Source of the DNA: Paracoccus sp. C2R09 | GTDB lineage: Bacteria > Pseudomonadota > Alphaproteobacteria > Rhodobacterales > Rhodobacteraceae | Direction: 5' to 3' | Length of the DNA stretch: 64,000 bases | Assembly: GCF_018860625.1 (NCBI RefSeq) | Contig: NZ_JAHKQB010000029.1 | Span: 124,001 to 188,000, forward strand | Shown: positions 26,262 through 35,505 of the stretch, piece after piece | How positions within the stretch are numbered: position 1 is the first letter of the stretch | Layout: each line of letters opens with the position of its first letter | Translations under genes and position numbers: made by a program | Notes under the pieces: generated by a model | What the model saw: the letters and a program-made list of their open reading frames with translations, nothing else | What the model was told of the DNA's origin: nothing | The model's database searches: none

Positions 26262-26627
26262 GATATGCTCGCGTTGATGCTGATCGGGTTGCCGGAGGAG
26301 ATAGCAACGATCATCGCATCAATCGAGTTCTGGGACCATGACCCGAAGCCACCGGATGCGAACCGGGTGCATCCTGCGGGGCATGATGCGGAAGAATTTC
26401 CGCTTGTGACGCTGTCGGGGCGAAGGTTTGCCCGGATTGCGCCATATGCCGGAACGGGGTTTTTTTTTTGCTGCCTGTCCCTGCGTCAGCTACGCCGATG
26501 CGACGGCCACGGCATCGGGCGCGTGATTATATGAAAATCGCGTATTCTGAAATCAATCATAGACGGATTTTATCGAAGCGCAGCGGGATTATCTTGTCAG
26601 CATAACCCGATCCCTACGGAGACAGCC
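26262..26627. other. 366-base divergent intergenic region
   Basis: It separates the rhodanese gene from the quinone oxidoreductase gene and is visibly less GC-rich than its surroundings. It holds a run of ten T (26460-26469) and, on the minus strand, a perfect TATAAT (26526-26531) with TTGATT 19 bases before it. An imperfect inverted repeat (CGCGTGATT and AATCGCG arms, 26521-26543) covers that box. If used, this promoter gives a leader of about 260 bases. An 89-codon frame at 26265-26534 on the plus strand resembles nothing known. Confidence 0.5.
26526..26556 (-). promoter_or_regulatory. Candidate promoter for the rhodanese operon
   Basis: A perfect minus-strand -10 box TATAAT (26526-26531) with TTGATT (26551-26556) 19 bases upstream of it. 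The spacing is longer than ideal. The box lies inside an imperfect inverted repeat, a possible operator. Confidence 0.4.
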
Positions 26628-27614
26628 ATGCAAGCGATGAACCTGACCACCTACGGTCCCGATGCCGCCTTCAGCCCGACCGAACTGCCCCGACCTGCCG
26701 CCACGCCGGGCCATGTCGTGGTCCGGGTCAAGGCGACCAGCGTGAACACGATCGACATGATGATCCGAGACATGGGCAAGGATCTGCCCCTGTCGCCCGA
26801 TCTGCCCGCCGTGCTGGGCATGGATTTCGCAGGCATCGTCGAGGAGGTGGGCGAGGGCGTGACCGGTTTCGCGCCCGGCGACGAGGTCTATGGCTGCGCG
26901 GGCGGTCTGGCCGACCTGCAGGGCGCGCTGGCGGAATACATGCTGGCCGATGCCCGCCTGATCGCGCCCAAGCCGAAGACCCTGACCATGCGAAAGGCGG
27001 CCGCCGTGCCGCTGGTGGGCATCACTGCATATGAGGGTCTGCATCGTGCGGGCGTCGGGACCGGCCAGAGGGTGCTGGTCCATGGTGGGGCCGGGGGCGT
27101 CGGCCATCTGGCCGTGCAGATCGCGCGTCATCTGGGGGCCGAGGTCTGGGCGACGGGGTCGGGCGATGCGCAGTTGCAGACGATCCGGAGTTTCGGCGCG
27201 ACGCCGATCGACTTCAAGGCCCAGACGGTCGAGGATTATGTGCAGGCCCATACAGGCGGCGCAGGTTTCGATGTCGTCTTCGACAGTGTCGGCGGCGCGA
27301 ACCTGACCAATTCCTTTGCCGCGGCGGCACTGAACGGCCAGGTCGTCACGACCGTGGCGTTGCTGGAATTGGACCTGACGCCCGCGCATTTCCGCGGCCT
27401 GTCGCTGCATGTCGTCTTCATGCTGATCCCGATGCTGCATGATTTCCGCCGCGAGGCACATGGCAGCATCCTGGCCGATCTGGCGCAGATCATCGATGCG
27501 GGCGCGGTGAAGCCGCTTCTGGACGCCGAACGCTTCGCCCTGACCGAGGTCGGCGCGGCCTATGACCGGCTCAAAAGCGGTCAGGCCATCGGCAAGGTCG
27601 TCGTCGAAGTCTGA
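26628..27614 (+). CDS. Zinc-independent MDR family quinone oxidoreductase
   Basis: A 328-residue NAD(P)H-dependent oxidoreductase of the medium-chain family. A GroES-like part spans residues 1-130 (SVNTIDMMIRD; GMDFAGIVEEVGEGV). The Rossmann fold has the quinone-reductase nucleotide motif HGGAGGVGHLAVQIARHLG near residue 148. The catalytic-zinc ligands of alcohol dehydrogenases are absent. It probably reduces quinones or enones. CGGAG lies 7 bases before ATG 26628. It stands alone, divergent from the rhodanese operon. Confidence 0.87.
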   Translation: MQAMNLTTYGPDAAFSPTELPRPAATPGHVVVRVKATSVNTIDMMIRDMGKDLPLSPDLPAVLGMDFAGIVEEVGEGVTGFAPGDEVYGCAGGLADLQGALAEYMLADARLIAPKPKTLTMRKAAAVPLVGITAYEGLHRAGVGTGQRVLVHGGAGGVGHLAVQIARHLGAEVWATGSGDAQLQTIRSFGATPIDFKAQTVEDYVQAHTGGAGFDVVFDSVGGANLTNSFAAAALNGQVVTTVALLELDLTPAHFRGLSLHVVFMLIPMLHDFRREAHGSILADLAQIIDAGAVKPLLDAERFALTEVGAAYDRLKSGQAIGKVVVEV

Positions 27615-27640
27615 GTGCCGGAGAACAGTTCGAACCCCAC

Positions 27641-27662
27641 GGGCGCCGCATCGTCGGCGCCC
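27641..27662 (+). terminator. Possible terminator after the quinone oxidoreductase
   Basis: An 8-base-pair stem, GGGCGCCG and CGGCGCCC, with loop CATCGT, 26 bases after the stop codon. There is no T run directly after it, so it is a weaker candidate. Confidence 0.45.
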
Positions 27663-27735
27663 GAATGCGTTTGCGCGACAGGCCGGCGCAACCGTTTGGG
27701 GCGCAGGTCGTACCATTGATCTTGGGGAAGATTTC

Positions 27736-27810
<75 letters not shown>

Positions 27811-27961
27811 GCCGATGAAGGGGCGTTTAGCCAAACCCCTCGGGGCGTGCAAGAGGGGTTTGGGCATTTTTTCGCGTCACGGGACGGAAAATCGCACGAG
27901 CTCCGTCCGGGGCTTCGCGATTGCTGGACGAACGCGCGGGCGGGCGCTAACAGGAAACACC

Positions 27962-28141
27962 ATGACCGATCGACGCAGCAGCAAACCGCAGCCCGGCAGC
28001 CGGGAAGACCGCCTTGCGCAGGCATTGCGGGCGAACCTTGCCCGCCGCAAGGCGCAGGCACGGGCGCGGCAGGCGGCCGATCAGGTCGATGACAACGAGG
28101 ATGCGCCCGAAACGGGCCACGCGACAGGCAAGGACAGCTGA
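27962..28141 (+). CDS. Small conserved hydrophilic protein ahead of murA
   Basis: A 59-residue, highly charged protein: a basic helical first half rich in Arg and Ala ([19 protein letters not shown]) and an acidic tail ([14 protein letters not shown]). No domain is recognised. Its TGA shares a base with the murA ATG (TGATG), so it is translated just ahead of murA. From memory, related Rhodobacterales have a small gene at this place. Role unknown. Confidence 0.75.
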   Translation: MTDRRSSKPQPGSREDRLAQALRANLARRKAQARARQAADQVDDNEDAPETGHATGKDS

Positions 28142-29412
28142 TGGATCAGATCATCGTCGAAGGGAACGGCCCTCTGAAGGGCGAGATTCCGATTGCGGGG
28201 GCCAAGAATGCCTGCCTGACCCTGATGCCCGCGACGCTGCTGACCGATCAGCCGCTGACGCTGACGAATGCGCCGCGCCTGTCGGACATCCGCACCATGA
28301 CCGCGCTTCTGCAAAGCCTGGGGGCCGAGGTGACGGGCCTGCAGGATGGCCAGGTTCTGGCCATGTCCAGCCACGACCTGAACAGCCACCGTGCGGAATA
28401 CGACATCGTGCGCAAGATGCGCGCCTCGATCCTGGTCCTGGGGCCGATGCTGGCGCGCGACGGCGTGGCCGAGGTGTCGCTGCCGGGCGGCTGCGCGATC
28501 GGTGCGCGACCCGTCGACCTGCATCTGCGCGCGCTGGAGGCGATGGGCGCGACGCTGGACCTGCGCGACGGCTATGTCTTTGCCAAGGCTCCGCAGGGCG
28601 GGCTGAAGGGCGCGACCTACGAATTCCCGCTGGTGTCCGTTGGTGCCACGGAGAACGCGCTGATGGCCGCGACGCTTGCCCGCGGGACCACGGTGCTGAA
28701 GAACGTCGCCCGCGAACCCGAGATCGTGGACCTTGCCCGCTGCCTGCGCGCCATGGGCGCCCAGATCGAGGGCGAGGGCACGAGCACCATCACCATCCAG
28801 GGCGTGGATGCGCTGCACGGCGCGACACATCCCGTGGTGACCGACCGGATCGAGCTGGGCACCTACATGCTGGCCCCCGCCATGTGCGGCGGCGAGGTGG
28901 AGTGCCTGGGCGGCAAGATCGAGCTGCTGTCGGCCTTCTGCGAGAAGCTGGAGGAGGCCGGCGTGACCGTCGAGGAGACGCCCCGCGGCATCAAGGTCTC
29001 GCGCCACAACGGGCGGGTGAAGGCCGTGAACGTGACGACCGAACCCTTCCCCGGCTTCCCGACCGATCTGCAGGCGCAGTTCATGGCGCTGATGTGCATG
29101 GCCGAGGGAACCAGCGTGCTGGAAGAGACCATCTTCGAAAACCGCTTCATGCATGCCCCCGAACTGACCCGCATGGGCGCCAATATCGAGGTTCATGGCG
29201 GTCATGCCACGGTCCACGGCGTCGAGAAGCTGCGCGGCGCGCCGGTGATGGCGACCGATCTGCGCGCCTCGGTCAGCCTGATCCTTGCGGGCATGGCCGC
29301 GGAAGGGCAGACCACGGTCAGCCGCGTCTATCACCTGGATCGCGGCTACGAACATGTCGTGCGCAAGCTGCGCAATGTCGGCGCCCATATCGAACGCGTG
29401 AAAGAGGAGTGA
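28141..29412 (+). CDS. murA: UDP-N-acetylglucosamine 1-carboxyvinyltransferase
   Basis: A 423-residue cytoplasmic enzyme that transfers enolpyruvate from phosphoenolpyruvate to UDP-GlcNAc, the first committed step of peptidoglycan synthesis. [15 protein letters not shown] near residue 22 and the active-site loop [14 protein letters not shown], with catalytic C118 (the fosfomycin target), are intact. The length is normal. It is coupled to the small upstream gene by TGATG and is followed 3 bases later by the DUF2948 gene. Confidence 0.97.
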   Translation: MDQIIVEGNGPLKGEIPIAGAKNACLTLMPATLLTDQPLTLTNAPRLSDIRTMTALLQSLGAEVTGLQDGQVLAMSSHDLNSHRAEYDIVRKMRASILVLGPMLARDGVAEVSLPGGCAIGARPVDLHLRALEAMGATLDLRDGYVFAKAPQGGLKGATYEFPLVSVGATENALMAATLARGTTVLKNVAREPEIVDLARCLRAMGAQIEGEGTSTITIQGVDALHGATHPVVTDRIELGTYMLAPAMCGGEVECLGGKIELLSAFCEKLEEAGVTVEETPRGIKVSRHNGRVKAVNVTTEPFPGFPTDLQAQFMALMCMAEGTSVLEETIFENRFMHAPELTRMGANIEVHGGHATVHGVEKLRGAPVMATDLRASVSLILAGMAAEGQTTVSRVYHLDRGYEHVVRKLRNVGAHIERVKEE

Positions 29413-29415
29413 TCC

Positions 29416-29892
29416 ATGGCTGAAGATGCCCGTTTCGCCGATGCCGATCCCAGGCCCCTTGCCATCAGGGCCGAGGACGAGACCGATCTGGGGATCATGT
29501 CCTCGTTCGTGCAGGACGCGGTGCTGATCGGGACGGATATCAGCCACGACACCCGCGCGCGGCGGCTTGCCCTGCTGGTCAACCGCTTCCGTTGGGAAGA
29601 TGTCGATGCCGCACGGTCCGAAGGGCGCGATTTCGAACGCGTCCGTTCGGTGCTGGTGATCAACGACGTGCTGCGCGTCCTGTCGGACGGCGTGGCCCGC
29701 GACGAGGGTTCGGTCCTGGAACTGCTGGCGATCCGCTGGCAGCCGGGCGAGGACGGCACCGGCAAACTGACGCTGGATTTCGCGGGTGACGGCACCATCA
29801 TGGCCGAGGTCGAGTGCATCAACCTGGACCTGCGCGACGTCACCCGCCCGCACAAGGCGGTGTCGGGCAAGGTGCCGCATCATCCCGAATGA
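29416..29892 (+). CDS. DUF2948 family protein
   Basis: A 158-residue protein matching the DUF2948 family known mainly from alphaproteobacteria: IRAEDETDLGIMSSFVQDAV near residue 16, LLVNRFRWED near residue 54 and a conserved tail VECINLDLRDVTRPHKAVSG. It has no signal peptide or membrane segment. Function unknown. It lies 3 bases after murA and before hisD, an order common in Rhodobacterales, which suggests cotranscription. Confidence 0.85.
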   Translation: MAEDARFADADPRPLAIRAEDETDLGIMSSFVQDAVLIGTDISHDTRARRLALLVNRFRWEDVDAARSEGRDFERVRSVLVINDVLRVLSDGVARDEGSVLELLAIRWQPGEDGTGKLTLDFAGDGTIMAEVECINLDLRDVTRPHKAVSGKVPHHPE

Positions 29893-30003
29893 CCGGGATC
29901 GTCTGAAGAACTGAACCTGCGGCATCCTGTCCCCCGAAGGCGGCTTGATCCGCGGGGCGGTCCGGGGCAGGCCCGGACGCGAGAATTGCGAATGGGGTAT
30001 GCC

Positions 30004-31317
30004 ATGCCGGTCTTTCTGAACAGCAGCGACGCGGATTTCGAAGCGGGCTTCCAGCACATGCTGTCGGCCAAGCGCGAGGACAGCGCGGACGTGAACGACA
30101 CGGTCGCGGCGATCATCGCGGATGTGCGCGCGCGTGGCGATCTGGCGCTGTGCGAGCTGACCGCCCGTTTCGACCGGCTGGACCTGCCCCCCGAGGGCCT
30201 GCGCGTCACCGCCGAGGAAATGGATGCCGAGATCGCCAAGGTCTCGGCCGAGGATCGCGCCGCGCTGGAGCTGGCCGCCGAACGCATCCGGGCCTATCAC
30301 GAACGCCAGATGCCGCAGGATGACAGCTGGACCGACGCGACCGGCGCGACCCTCGGCTGGCGGTGGAGCGCGGTTTCCGCGGCCGGGCTCTATGTGCCGG
30401 GCGGGCAGGCGGCCTATCCGTCATCCGTCCTGATGAACGCGATCCCGGCGCGCGTGGCGGGGGTCGAGCGGCTGGTCATCTGCGTGCCCATGCCGGGCGG
30501 GGTGGTCAATCCGCTGGTCCTGCTGGCCGCGCGCCTGTCGGGCGTGGACGAGATCTATCGCCTCGGCGGCGCGCAGGCGATCGCCGCGATGGCCTATGGC
30601 ACCGACACGATCATGCCGGTGGACAAGATCACCGGGCCGGGCAACGCCTATGTCGCGGCGGCCAAGCGCCAGGTCTTCGGGCGCGTCGGCATCGACATGA
30701 TCGCGGGCCCGTCCGAGGTGCTGGTGATCGCGGATGGCGATCAGAACCCCGACTGGCTGGCATGGGATCTGCTGGCGCAGGCCGAACATGATGCCGATGC
30801 GCAATCGATCCTGATCACCACGGACCCGGACATGGCCCGCGCCACCGCAGATGCCGTCGAACGGATCATCCCCACGCTGGACCGTGCGGCCATCGCGGGC
30901 GCAAGCTGGCGCGATTACGGGACCGTCATCACCGTCGGCGATCTGGACGAGGCCGCGGCCCTGTCGAACCGCATTGCGCCCGAACACCTGGAACTGGTCG
31001 TGGCCGACCCTGAGGGGCTGGCCGCGAAATGCCGCCACGCGGGCGCGATCTTCCTTGGCGCGCACACCCCCGAGGCCGTGGGCGATTACGTCAGCGGCCC
31101 GAATCACGTCCTGCCCACGGCCCGCTCGGCGCGCTTCTCGTCCGGGCTGTCGGTCATGGATTTCGTCAAGCGCACGACCATGGCGCGGCTGACGCCCGGT
31201 TCCCTTGCGTCCATCGGCCCCGCCGCCGTGCGCCTTGCCGCATCCGAGGGCTTGCAGGCGCATGGCGCTTCGGTTCAGGCTAGGCTGGGGACCCTGAACG
31301 AGAGAATGCCCGAATGA
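30004..31317 (+). CDS. hisD: Histidinol dehydrogenase
   Basis: A 437-residue zinc enzyme that oxidises L-histidinol to histidine with two NAD, the last step of histidine synthesis. AGLYVPGGQAAYPSSVLMNA near residue 124, GPGNAYVAAAKR near residue 209, AGPSEVLVIAD, the zinc-site AQAEHDADAQS and GPNHVLPTARSARFSSGLSV are all present. ATG 30004 is chosen, with GGGG 6 bases before it; ATG 29992 and TTG 29986 are in frame. A GC-rich hairpin (29960-29978) lies just upstream. The stop overlaps the UPF0262 start as ATGA. Confidence 0.95.
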   Translation: MPVFLNSSDADFEAGFQHMLSAKREDSADVNDTVAAIIADVRARGDLALCELTARFDRLDLPPEGLRVTAEEMDAEIAKVSAEDRAALELAAERIRAYHERQMPQDDSWTDATGATLGWRWSAVSAAGLYVPGGQAAYPSSVLMNAIPARVAGVERLVICVPMPGGVVNPLVLLAARLSGVDEIYRLGGAQAIAAMAYGTDTIMPVDKITGPGNAYVAAAKRQVFGRVGIDMIAGPSEVLVIADGDQNPDWLAWDLLAQAEHDADAQSILITTDPDMARATADAVERIIPTLDRAAIAGASWRDYGTVITVGDLDEAAALSNRIAPEHLELVVADPEGLAAKCRHAGAIFLGAHTPEAVGDYVSGPNHVLPTARSARFSSGLSVMDFVKRTTMARLTPGSLASIGPAAVRLAASEGLQAHGASVQARLGTLNERMPE

Positions 31318-31793
31318 GCCGCATCATCAGGATCGAGATCGACGACAGCGCCATCCCGCCTGCCACCCCCGAGATGGAGCAGGAGCGCCGCGTCGCGATC
31401 TTCGACCTGATCGAGGATAACAGCTTTGCCGTGCCCGCCCGTGACGACGCCCCCGAACCCGAGGGGCCGTTCGTGCTGGACCTGTGCATTCGCGACGGGC
31501 GACTGGTCTTCGACCTGCAATCCGAAGCTGCCGACAAGGTGGCCGAGTTCCACCTGTCGCTCGGGCCGTTCCGCCAGGTGGTGAAGGATTACTTCCAGAT
31601 CTGCCAAAGCTATTTCGACGCGGTCAAGCGCCTGCCGCCCGCCCAGATCGAGGCGATCGACATGGCCCGGCGCGGCATCCACAACGAGGGCGCCCGCACC
31701 CTGCAGGAGCGGCTGGAGGGCAAGGCCCGGCTGGATATCGACACCGCGCGGCGTCTGTTCACCCTCATCTGTGCACTGATACCGCAGGGCTGA
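31314..31793 (+). CDS. UPF0262 family protein
   Basis: A 159-residue protein of the UPF0262 family, found mostly in alphaproteobacteria. Conserved parts are IRIEIDDSAIPPATPEMEQE near the start, FHLSLGPFRQVVKDYFQICQ near residue 82 and DMARRGIHNEGARTLQERLE near residue 118. It appears soluble. Function unknown. The ATGA overlap with hisD and the 4-base gap to the phosphatase gene put it in the murA-hisD operon. Confidence 0.87.
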   Translation: MSRIIRIEIDDSAIPPATPEMEQERRVAIFDLIEDNSFAVPARDDAPEPEGPFVLDLCIRDGRLVFDLQSEAADKVAEFHLSLGPFRQVVKDYFQICQSYFDAVKRLPPAQIEAIDMARRGIHNEGARTLQERLEGKARLDIDTARRLFTLICALIPQG

Positions 31794-31797
31794 GGGG

Positions 31798-32256
31798 ATG
31801 GCGCAGGGCAAGATCCCATCATCGGTCCTGTTCTGCTGCGATCACAATGCCATCCGTTCCCCGATGGCCGAGGGGATGATGAAGCAGTTCTACGGGCGAT
31901 CGGCCTATGTCCAGTCCGCCGGCGTGAAAAGCGACATGGAGGTGGACGGCTTCGCCATCGCCGTCTGCGACGAGATGGGCGTGCCCCTGGCCAATCACCG
32001 GTCGCGCAGCTTCGACGAGATGCGCGACTGGGGCGACGACCTGTCGCAATTCGACCTGATCGTGGCCCTGTCGCCCGCCAGCCAGCGCATGGCGCTGGAA
32101 ATGACGCGCCATGCCCATCTGGATGTCGAATACTGGCCGATCATGGACCCGGCGGGATTGGCCGAGGGACGAGAGGCCAAGCTGAATGCCTATCGCCAGA
32201 CGCGCGACCAGATCCGCAGCCGCATGATCGAACGCTTCGGTCCGCCGCGGACCTGA
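31798..32256 (+). CDS. Low-molecular-weight phosphotyrosine phosphatase family protein
   Basis: A 152-residue cytoplasmic protein of the LMW phosphatase/arsenate reductase fold. The phosphate loop is C14-DHNAI-R20-S (the CX5RS motif), and MDPAG near residue 119 may hold the general-acid aspartate. The loop interior DHNAI differs from the usual TGNIC, so substrate preference is uncertain. An AGGGG ribosome site overlaps the preceding stop region. It is last in its operon and is convergent with edd. Confidence 0.83.
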   Translation: MAQGKIPSSVLFCCDHNAIRSPMAEGMMKQFYGRSAYVQSAGVKSDMEVDGFAIAVCDEMGVPLANHRSRSFDEMRDWGDDLSQFDLIVALSPASQRMALEMTRHAHLDVEYWPIMDPAGLAEGREAKLNAYRQTRDQIRSRMIERFGPPRT

Positions 32257-32278
32257 CTGCGGCCCCGTTCAATGAAAA

Positions 32279-32299
32279 GGCCCCGCACGCGGCGGGGCC
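32279..32299 (-). terminator. Rho-independent terminator of edd
   Basis: On the minus strand an 8-base-pair stem, GGCCCCGC and GCGGGGCC, with a 5-base loop, is followed by TTTT. It lies 27 bases after the edd stop. On the plus strand the same hairpin follows the phosphatase gene but lacks a T run. Confidence 0.8.
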
Positions 32300-32326
32300 A
32301 TCCGTTCCACAGCTTGTCCGCCGCGA

Positions 32327-34129
32327 TCAGACCACGACGCCTGCGCCGTCGGTCGCATCGCCCGCGACCGCGCGGAAGGCTGCGAACATCTCTCGGCCCA
32401 GGCCCTGCTGGCTGCTGGACAGGTCGGCCTGAACCGGGCTGCGGCTGTCGAAATCGGGGGCCAGGCAATCGATCTGCCCCGTCTCGGCATCCAGCCGGAT
32501 CACGTCGCCATCCTGCACCCGTGCCAGCGGGCCGCCCGTCGCCGCCTCGGGGGAAACATGGATCGCGGCGGGCACCTTGCCCGATGCGCCCGACATGCGC
32601 CCATCGGTCAGCAGTGCGACCTTCAGCCCGCGATCCTGCAGCACCGCCAGAACCGGCGTCAGCGAATGCAGTTCCGGCATGCCGTTGGCGCGCGGCCCCT
32701 GGAAACGGACCACGACGATCGTGTCCTCGGTGAATTCACCGGCGCGGAAGGCGGTCTTAACCTCTTCCTGGTCGGCAAAGACGCGGGCCTTCGCCTCGAT
32801 CACGCGCCGCTCGGGGGCGACGGCGCTGACCTTGATGACGCCGCGACCCAGATTGCCCGTCAGCTGCTTCAGGCCGCCAGTCTTGGCAAAGGGGTCGGTC
32901 GCGGGGCGCAGGATCTTGTCGTTCAGGCTGTCTTTGGCACCGGCTTCCCATTTCACGCGGCCATCGGCGACCTTGGGCTCGGCGGTGTATCCGTCCAGCC
33001 CCGTGCCGTTGATCGTGTTCACGTCGGGATGCAGCAGGCCGTTTTCCAGCAGCTGCCCGATCATGTAGCCCAGGCCCCCGGCTGCGTGGAAATGGTTCAC
33101 GTCGGCCAGACCGTTGGGATAGACCCGCGCCATCAGCGGCACGCTCTCGGAGATGTCGTTGAAATCCTCGATGTCGAGGATCACGCCCGCTGCACGTGCC
33201 ATGGCCGGCAGGTGCAGCACCAGGTTGGTCGAGCCGCCGGTCGCCATCAGGCCGACCATGCCGTTCACGAAGGCGCGTTCGTCCAGGACCTGGCCCGCGG
33301 GCATGTATTCGTTGCCCAGGTTGGTGATCGCCGCCGCACGTTCCACGGCCGCCGTGGTCAGTGCCTCGCGCAGGGGGGTGTTGGGGTTGACGAAGCTGGA
33401 CCCCGGCAGGTGCAGGCCCATGAACTCCATCAGCATCTGGTTCGTGTTCGCGGTGCCGTAGAAGGTGCAGGTGCCCGCCGAATGATAGGACGCCATCTCG
33501 GCCGCCATCAGCGCGTCGCGACCGATCTCTCCGGCGGCGAATTGCTGGCGGACCTTCGATTTCTCGTCGTTGGGCAGCCCCGAGGGCATCGGACCGGCCG
33601 GCACGAAGACCGCCGGGATGTGCCCGAAGGTCGCCGCCGCGATGATCAGCCCCGGCACGATCTTGTCGCAGACGCCCAGATACATCGCCGAATCGAAGCA
33701 GTCATGCGACAACCCCACGCCCGCGGCCAGCGCGATGACATCGCGCGAGAACAGCGACAGCTCCATTCCCGGACGGCCCTGGGTCACGCCGTCGCACATG
33801 GCGGGCACACCGCCCGCGACCTGGACCGTGGCGCCTGCCGCATGGCCTGCACGACGGATGATGTCGGGGAAACGCTCATAGGGCTGATGCGCCGACAGCA
33901 TGTCGTTATAGGCGGTGATGATCCCGATATTGGGCTTGCGGGTGGTCGCCATGTCGTCCTTGTCCGACATCGCCGCATAGGCATGGGCCTGGTTGCCGCA
34001 GGACAGATGCGCCCGCGCCGGTCCGTCCTGCGCCGCCTTCTCGATCTTTTGCAGATAGGCCGCGCGCGACGCAAGAGAGCGTTCGCGGATACGGTCGGTG
34101 ACGCGTTCGATGCTGGCGTGAAGTGTCAT
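32327..34129 (-). CDS. edd: Phosphogluconate dehydratase
   Basis: A 600-residue iron-sulfur enzyme that turns 6-phosphogluconate into 2-keto-3-deoxy-6-phosphogluconate, the first committed step of the Entner-Doudoroff pathway. Its length is close to E. coli Edd (603). IlvD/Edd-family segments are [20 protein letters not shown] near residue 110, [20 protein letters not shown] near residue 145 and [20 protein letters not shown] near residue 508, with the cluster cysteines in the first two. GAGGGAA precedes ATG 34129. A strong promoter containing a palindrome lies upstream. The aldolase gene eda is not in this window. Confidence 0.95.
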   Translation of the reverse strand: MTLHASIERVTDRIRERSLASRAAYLQKIEKAAQDGPARAHLSCGNQAHAYAAMSDKDDMATTRKPNIGIITAYNDMLSAHQPYERFPDIIRRAGHAAGATVQVAGGVPAMCDGVTQGRPGMELSLFSRDVIALAAGVGLSHDCFDSAMYLGVCDKIVPGLIIAAATFGHIPAVFVPAGPMPSGLPNDEKSKVRQQFAAGEIGRDALMAAEMASYHSAGTCTFYGTANTNQMLMEFMGLHLPGSSFVNPNTPLREALTTAAVERAAAITNLGNEYMPAGQVLDERAFVNGMVGLMATGGSTNLVLHLPAMARAAGVILDIEDFNDISESVPLMARVYPNGLADVNHFHAAGGLGYMIGQLLENGLLHPDVNTINGTGLDGYTAEPKVADGRVKWEAGAKDSLNDKILRPATDPFAKTGGLKQLTGNLGRGVIKVSAVAPERRVIEAKARVFADQEEVKTAFRAGEFTEDTIVVVRFQGPRANGMPELHSLTPVLAVLQDRGLKVALLTDGRMSGASGKVPAAIHVSPEAATGGPLARVQDGDVIRLDAETGQIDCLAPDFDSRSPVQADLSSSQQGLGREMFAAFRAVAGDATDGAGVVV

Positions 34130-34154
34130 GTGGCTTCCCTCTGGCTTCGGGCGG

Positions 34155-34183
34155 ATCATATGTAGTTAGCGTTAACAATTCAA
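34155..34183 (-). promoter_or_regulatory. edd promoter with LacI-type operator in the spacer
   Basis: On the minus strand TTGAAT (34178-34183), a 17-base spacer and TATGAT (34155-34160) form a good promoter. The spacer holds TGTTAACGCTAACT (34164-34177), a palindrome with a central CG as in LacI-family operators. A nearly identical element lies before zwf. Confidence 0.75.
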
Positions 34184-34311
34184 CCGTTCCCAAGCAAGGG
34201 AACGCGGAAGCATGGGGCACGGGTTGCGAAAATTTGCACGCGCCCTGCGGGGATCGCGGCTTGTGCGGGGGCGGGCGTCATGCCAGATCGAGGCACGAAA
34301 GGAATTCCCCC

Positions 34312-35505
34312 ATGTCCGAGCTGCCCGTCATCCGTCTCCGTCCGAAATCCAAGCCGCAGGCGATCCGCCACGGCTTCCCCTGGGTCTTTGCCGACGAGGT
34401 CGTTCTCGACCGTCGCACCAAGGGCATCACACCGGGCGATTTCGCCATCCTCGAGGATGCCGAGCGCAAGCCGCTGGCGCTGGTGACGGTGAACCCCAAT
34501 TCCAAGATCGTCGCGCGGGTGATGGATCTGGATGTCGAGGCGCGGGTGAACGCCGCCTGGCTGGAACGCCGCATCGCACGGGCCCTGGCCATGCGCGAAC
34601 GGATGCACGATCAGCCGTTCTATCGGCTGGTCCATGCCGAGGCCGACGGCCTGCCGGGCCTGGTCATCGACCGCTTCGGCGATGCCGCCGTCATGCAGCC
34701 CAACGCCGCCTGGGCCGATGCGCTGGCCGACCGCATCGCGGATGCCCTGGTCGAGATCGTGGGCGTCGGCACGGTCGTCCTGAACGGGCAGGGACGCGCA
34801 CGCGGGCTGGAGGGTCTGCCCGAACGGATGGAGGTCGTGCGCGGCACCACCCCCGAGGCTCCGATCCCGGTGCAGATGAACGGTGCGACCTATCTGGCCG
34901 ATCTGATGGGCGGGCAGAAGACGGGGCTGTTCCTCGATCAGCGCCCGAACCATGCCTTCGCGCAACGCCTTGTCGATCAGGGCGAGGTGCTGGACGTGTT
35001 CAGCCATGTTGGCGGCTTCGGTCTGGCGATGCTGGCGGCGGGCGCCGAACGGGCGACCTGCGTCGATGCAAGCGCGCCGGCGCTGGAACTGGCCAAGGGC
35101 GGTGCCGACGCGATGGGTGCCGCCGACCGGCTGGAAGTCCTGCGCGGCGATGCGTTCGCCATGCTGGAACAGCTGGCCGAAGATGGCCGCCGCTTCGACG
35201 TGGTGATCTGCGATCCGCCGGCCTTCGCGCCCTCGAAACCCGCGCTCGAGGCCGGGCTGCGCGCCTATGAGCGCATCGCCAAGCTGGCCGCGCCGCTGGT
35301 CAAGCCGGGTGGTTACCTCGGGCTTTGCAGCTGCAGCCATGCCGTCGATCTGGCAAGCTTCCGCAATGTCAGCGCACGCGGCATCGGGCGCGGCGGGCGT
35401 CGCGGTCAGCTCATCCACAGCGGCCATGCCGGTCCCGATCACCCCACGCTGCCGCAGCTGGCCGAGACGGGCTATCTCAAGTCGCTGTTCTTCCGGCTGG
35501 ACTGA
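34312..35505 (+). CDS. RlmI-like class I rRNA methyltransferase
   Basis: A 397-residue protein built like E. coli RlmI, which methylates a cytosine of 23S rRNA. A PUA domain (about residues 4-75; IRHGFPWVFADEVV) is followed by a linking domain (FYRLVHAEADGLPGLVIDRF) and a SAM methyltransferase fold (LDVFSHVGGFGLAMLAAGA near residue 226, CDPPAFAPSK near residue 301, and CSCSHAVDLASF). The exact target base is inferred from the family. ATG 34312 with AGGA upstream is chosen. It is coupled to the PIN gene by TGATG. Confidence 0.87.
   Translation: MSELPVIRLRPKSKPQAIRHGFPWVFADEVVLDRRTKGITPGDFAILEDAERKPLALVTVNPNSKIVARVMDLDVEARVNAAWLERRIARALAMRERMHDQPFYRLVHAEADGLPGLVIDRFGDAAVMQPNAAWADALADRIADALVEIVGVGTVVLNGQGRARGLEGLPERMEVVRGTTPEAPIPVQMNGATYLADLMGGQKTGLFLDQRPNHAFAQRLVDQGEVLDVFSHVGGFGLAMLAAGAERATCVDASAPALELAKGGADAMGAADRLEVLRGDAFAMLEQLAEDGRRFDVVICDPPAFAPSKPALEAGLRAYERIAKLAAPLVKPGGYLGLCSCSHAVDLASFRNVSARGIGRGGRRGQLIHSGHAGPDHPTLPQLAETGYLKSLFFRLD

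Noticed and set aside
26265-26534. An 89-codon frame in the divergent region
   Set aside because: No ribosome site, no similarity I recognise, a frame crossing a ten-T run, and overlap with the promoter candidate.
29960-29978. GC-rich hairpin just upstream of hisD as an attenuator
   Set aside because: No leader peptide with histidine codons, no alternative pairing and no T run are visible; it may be a chance hairpin.
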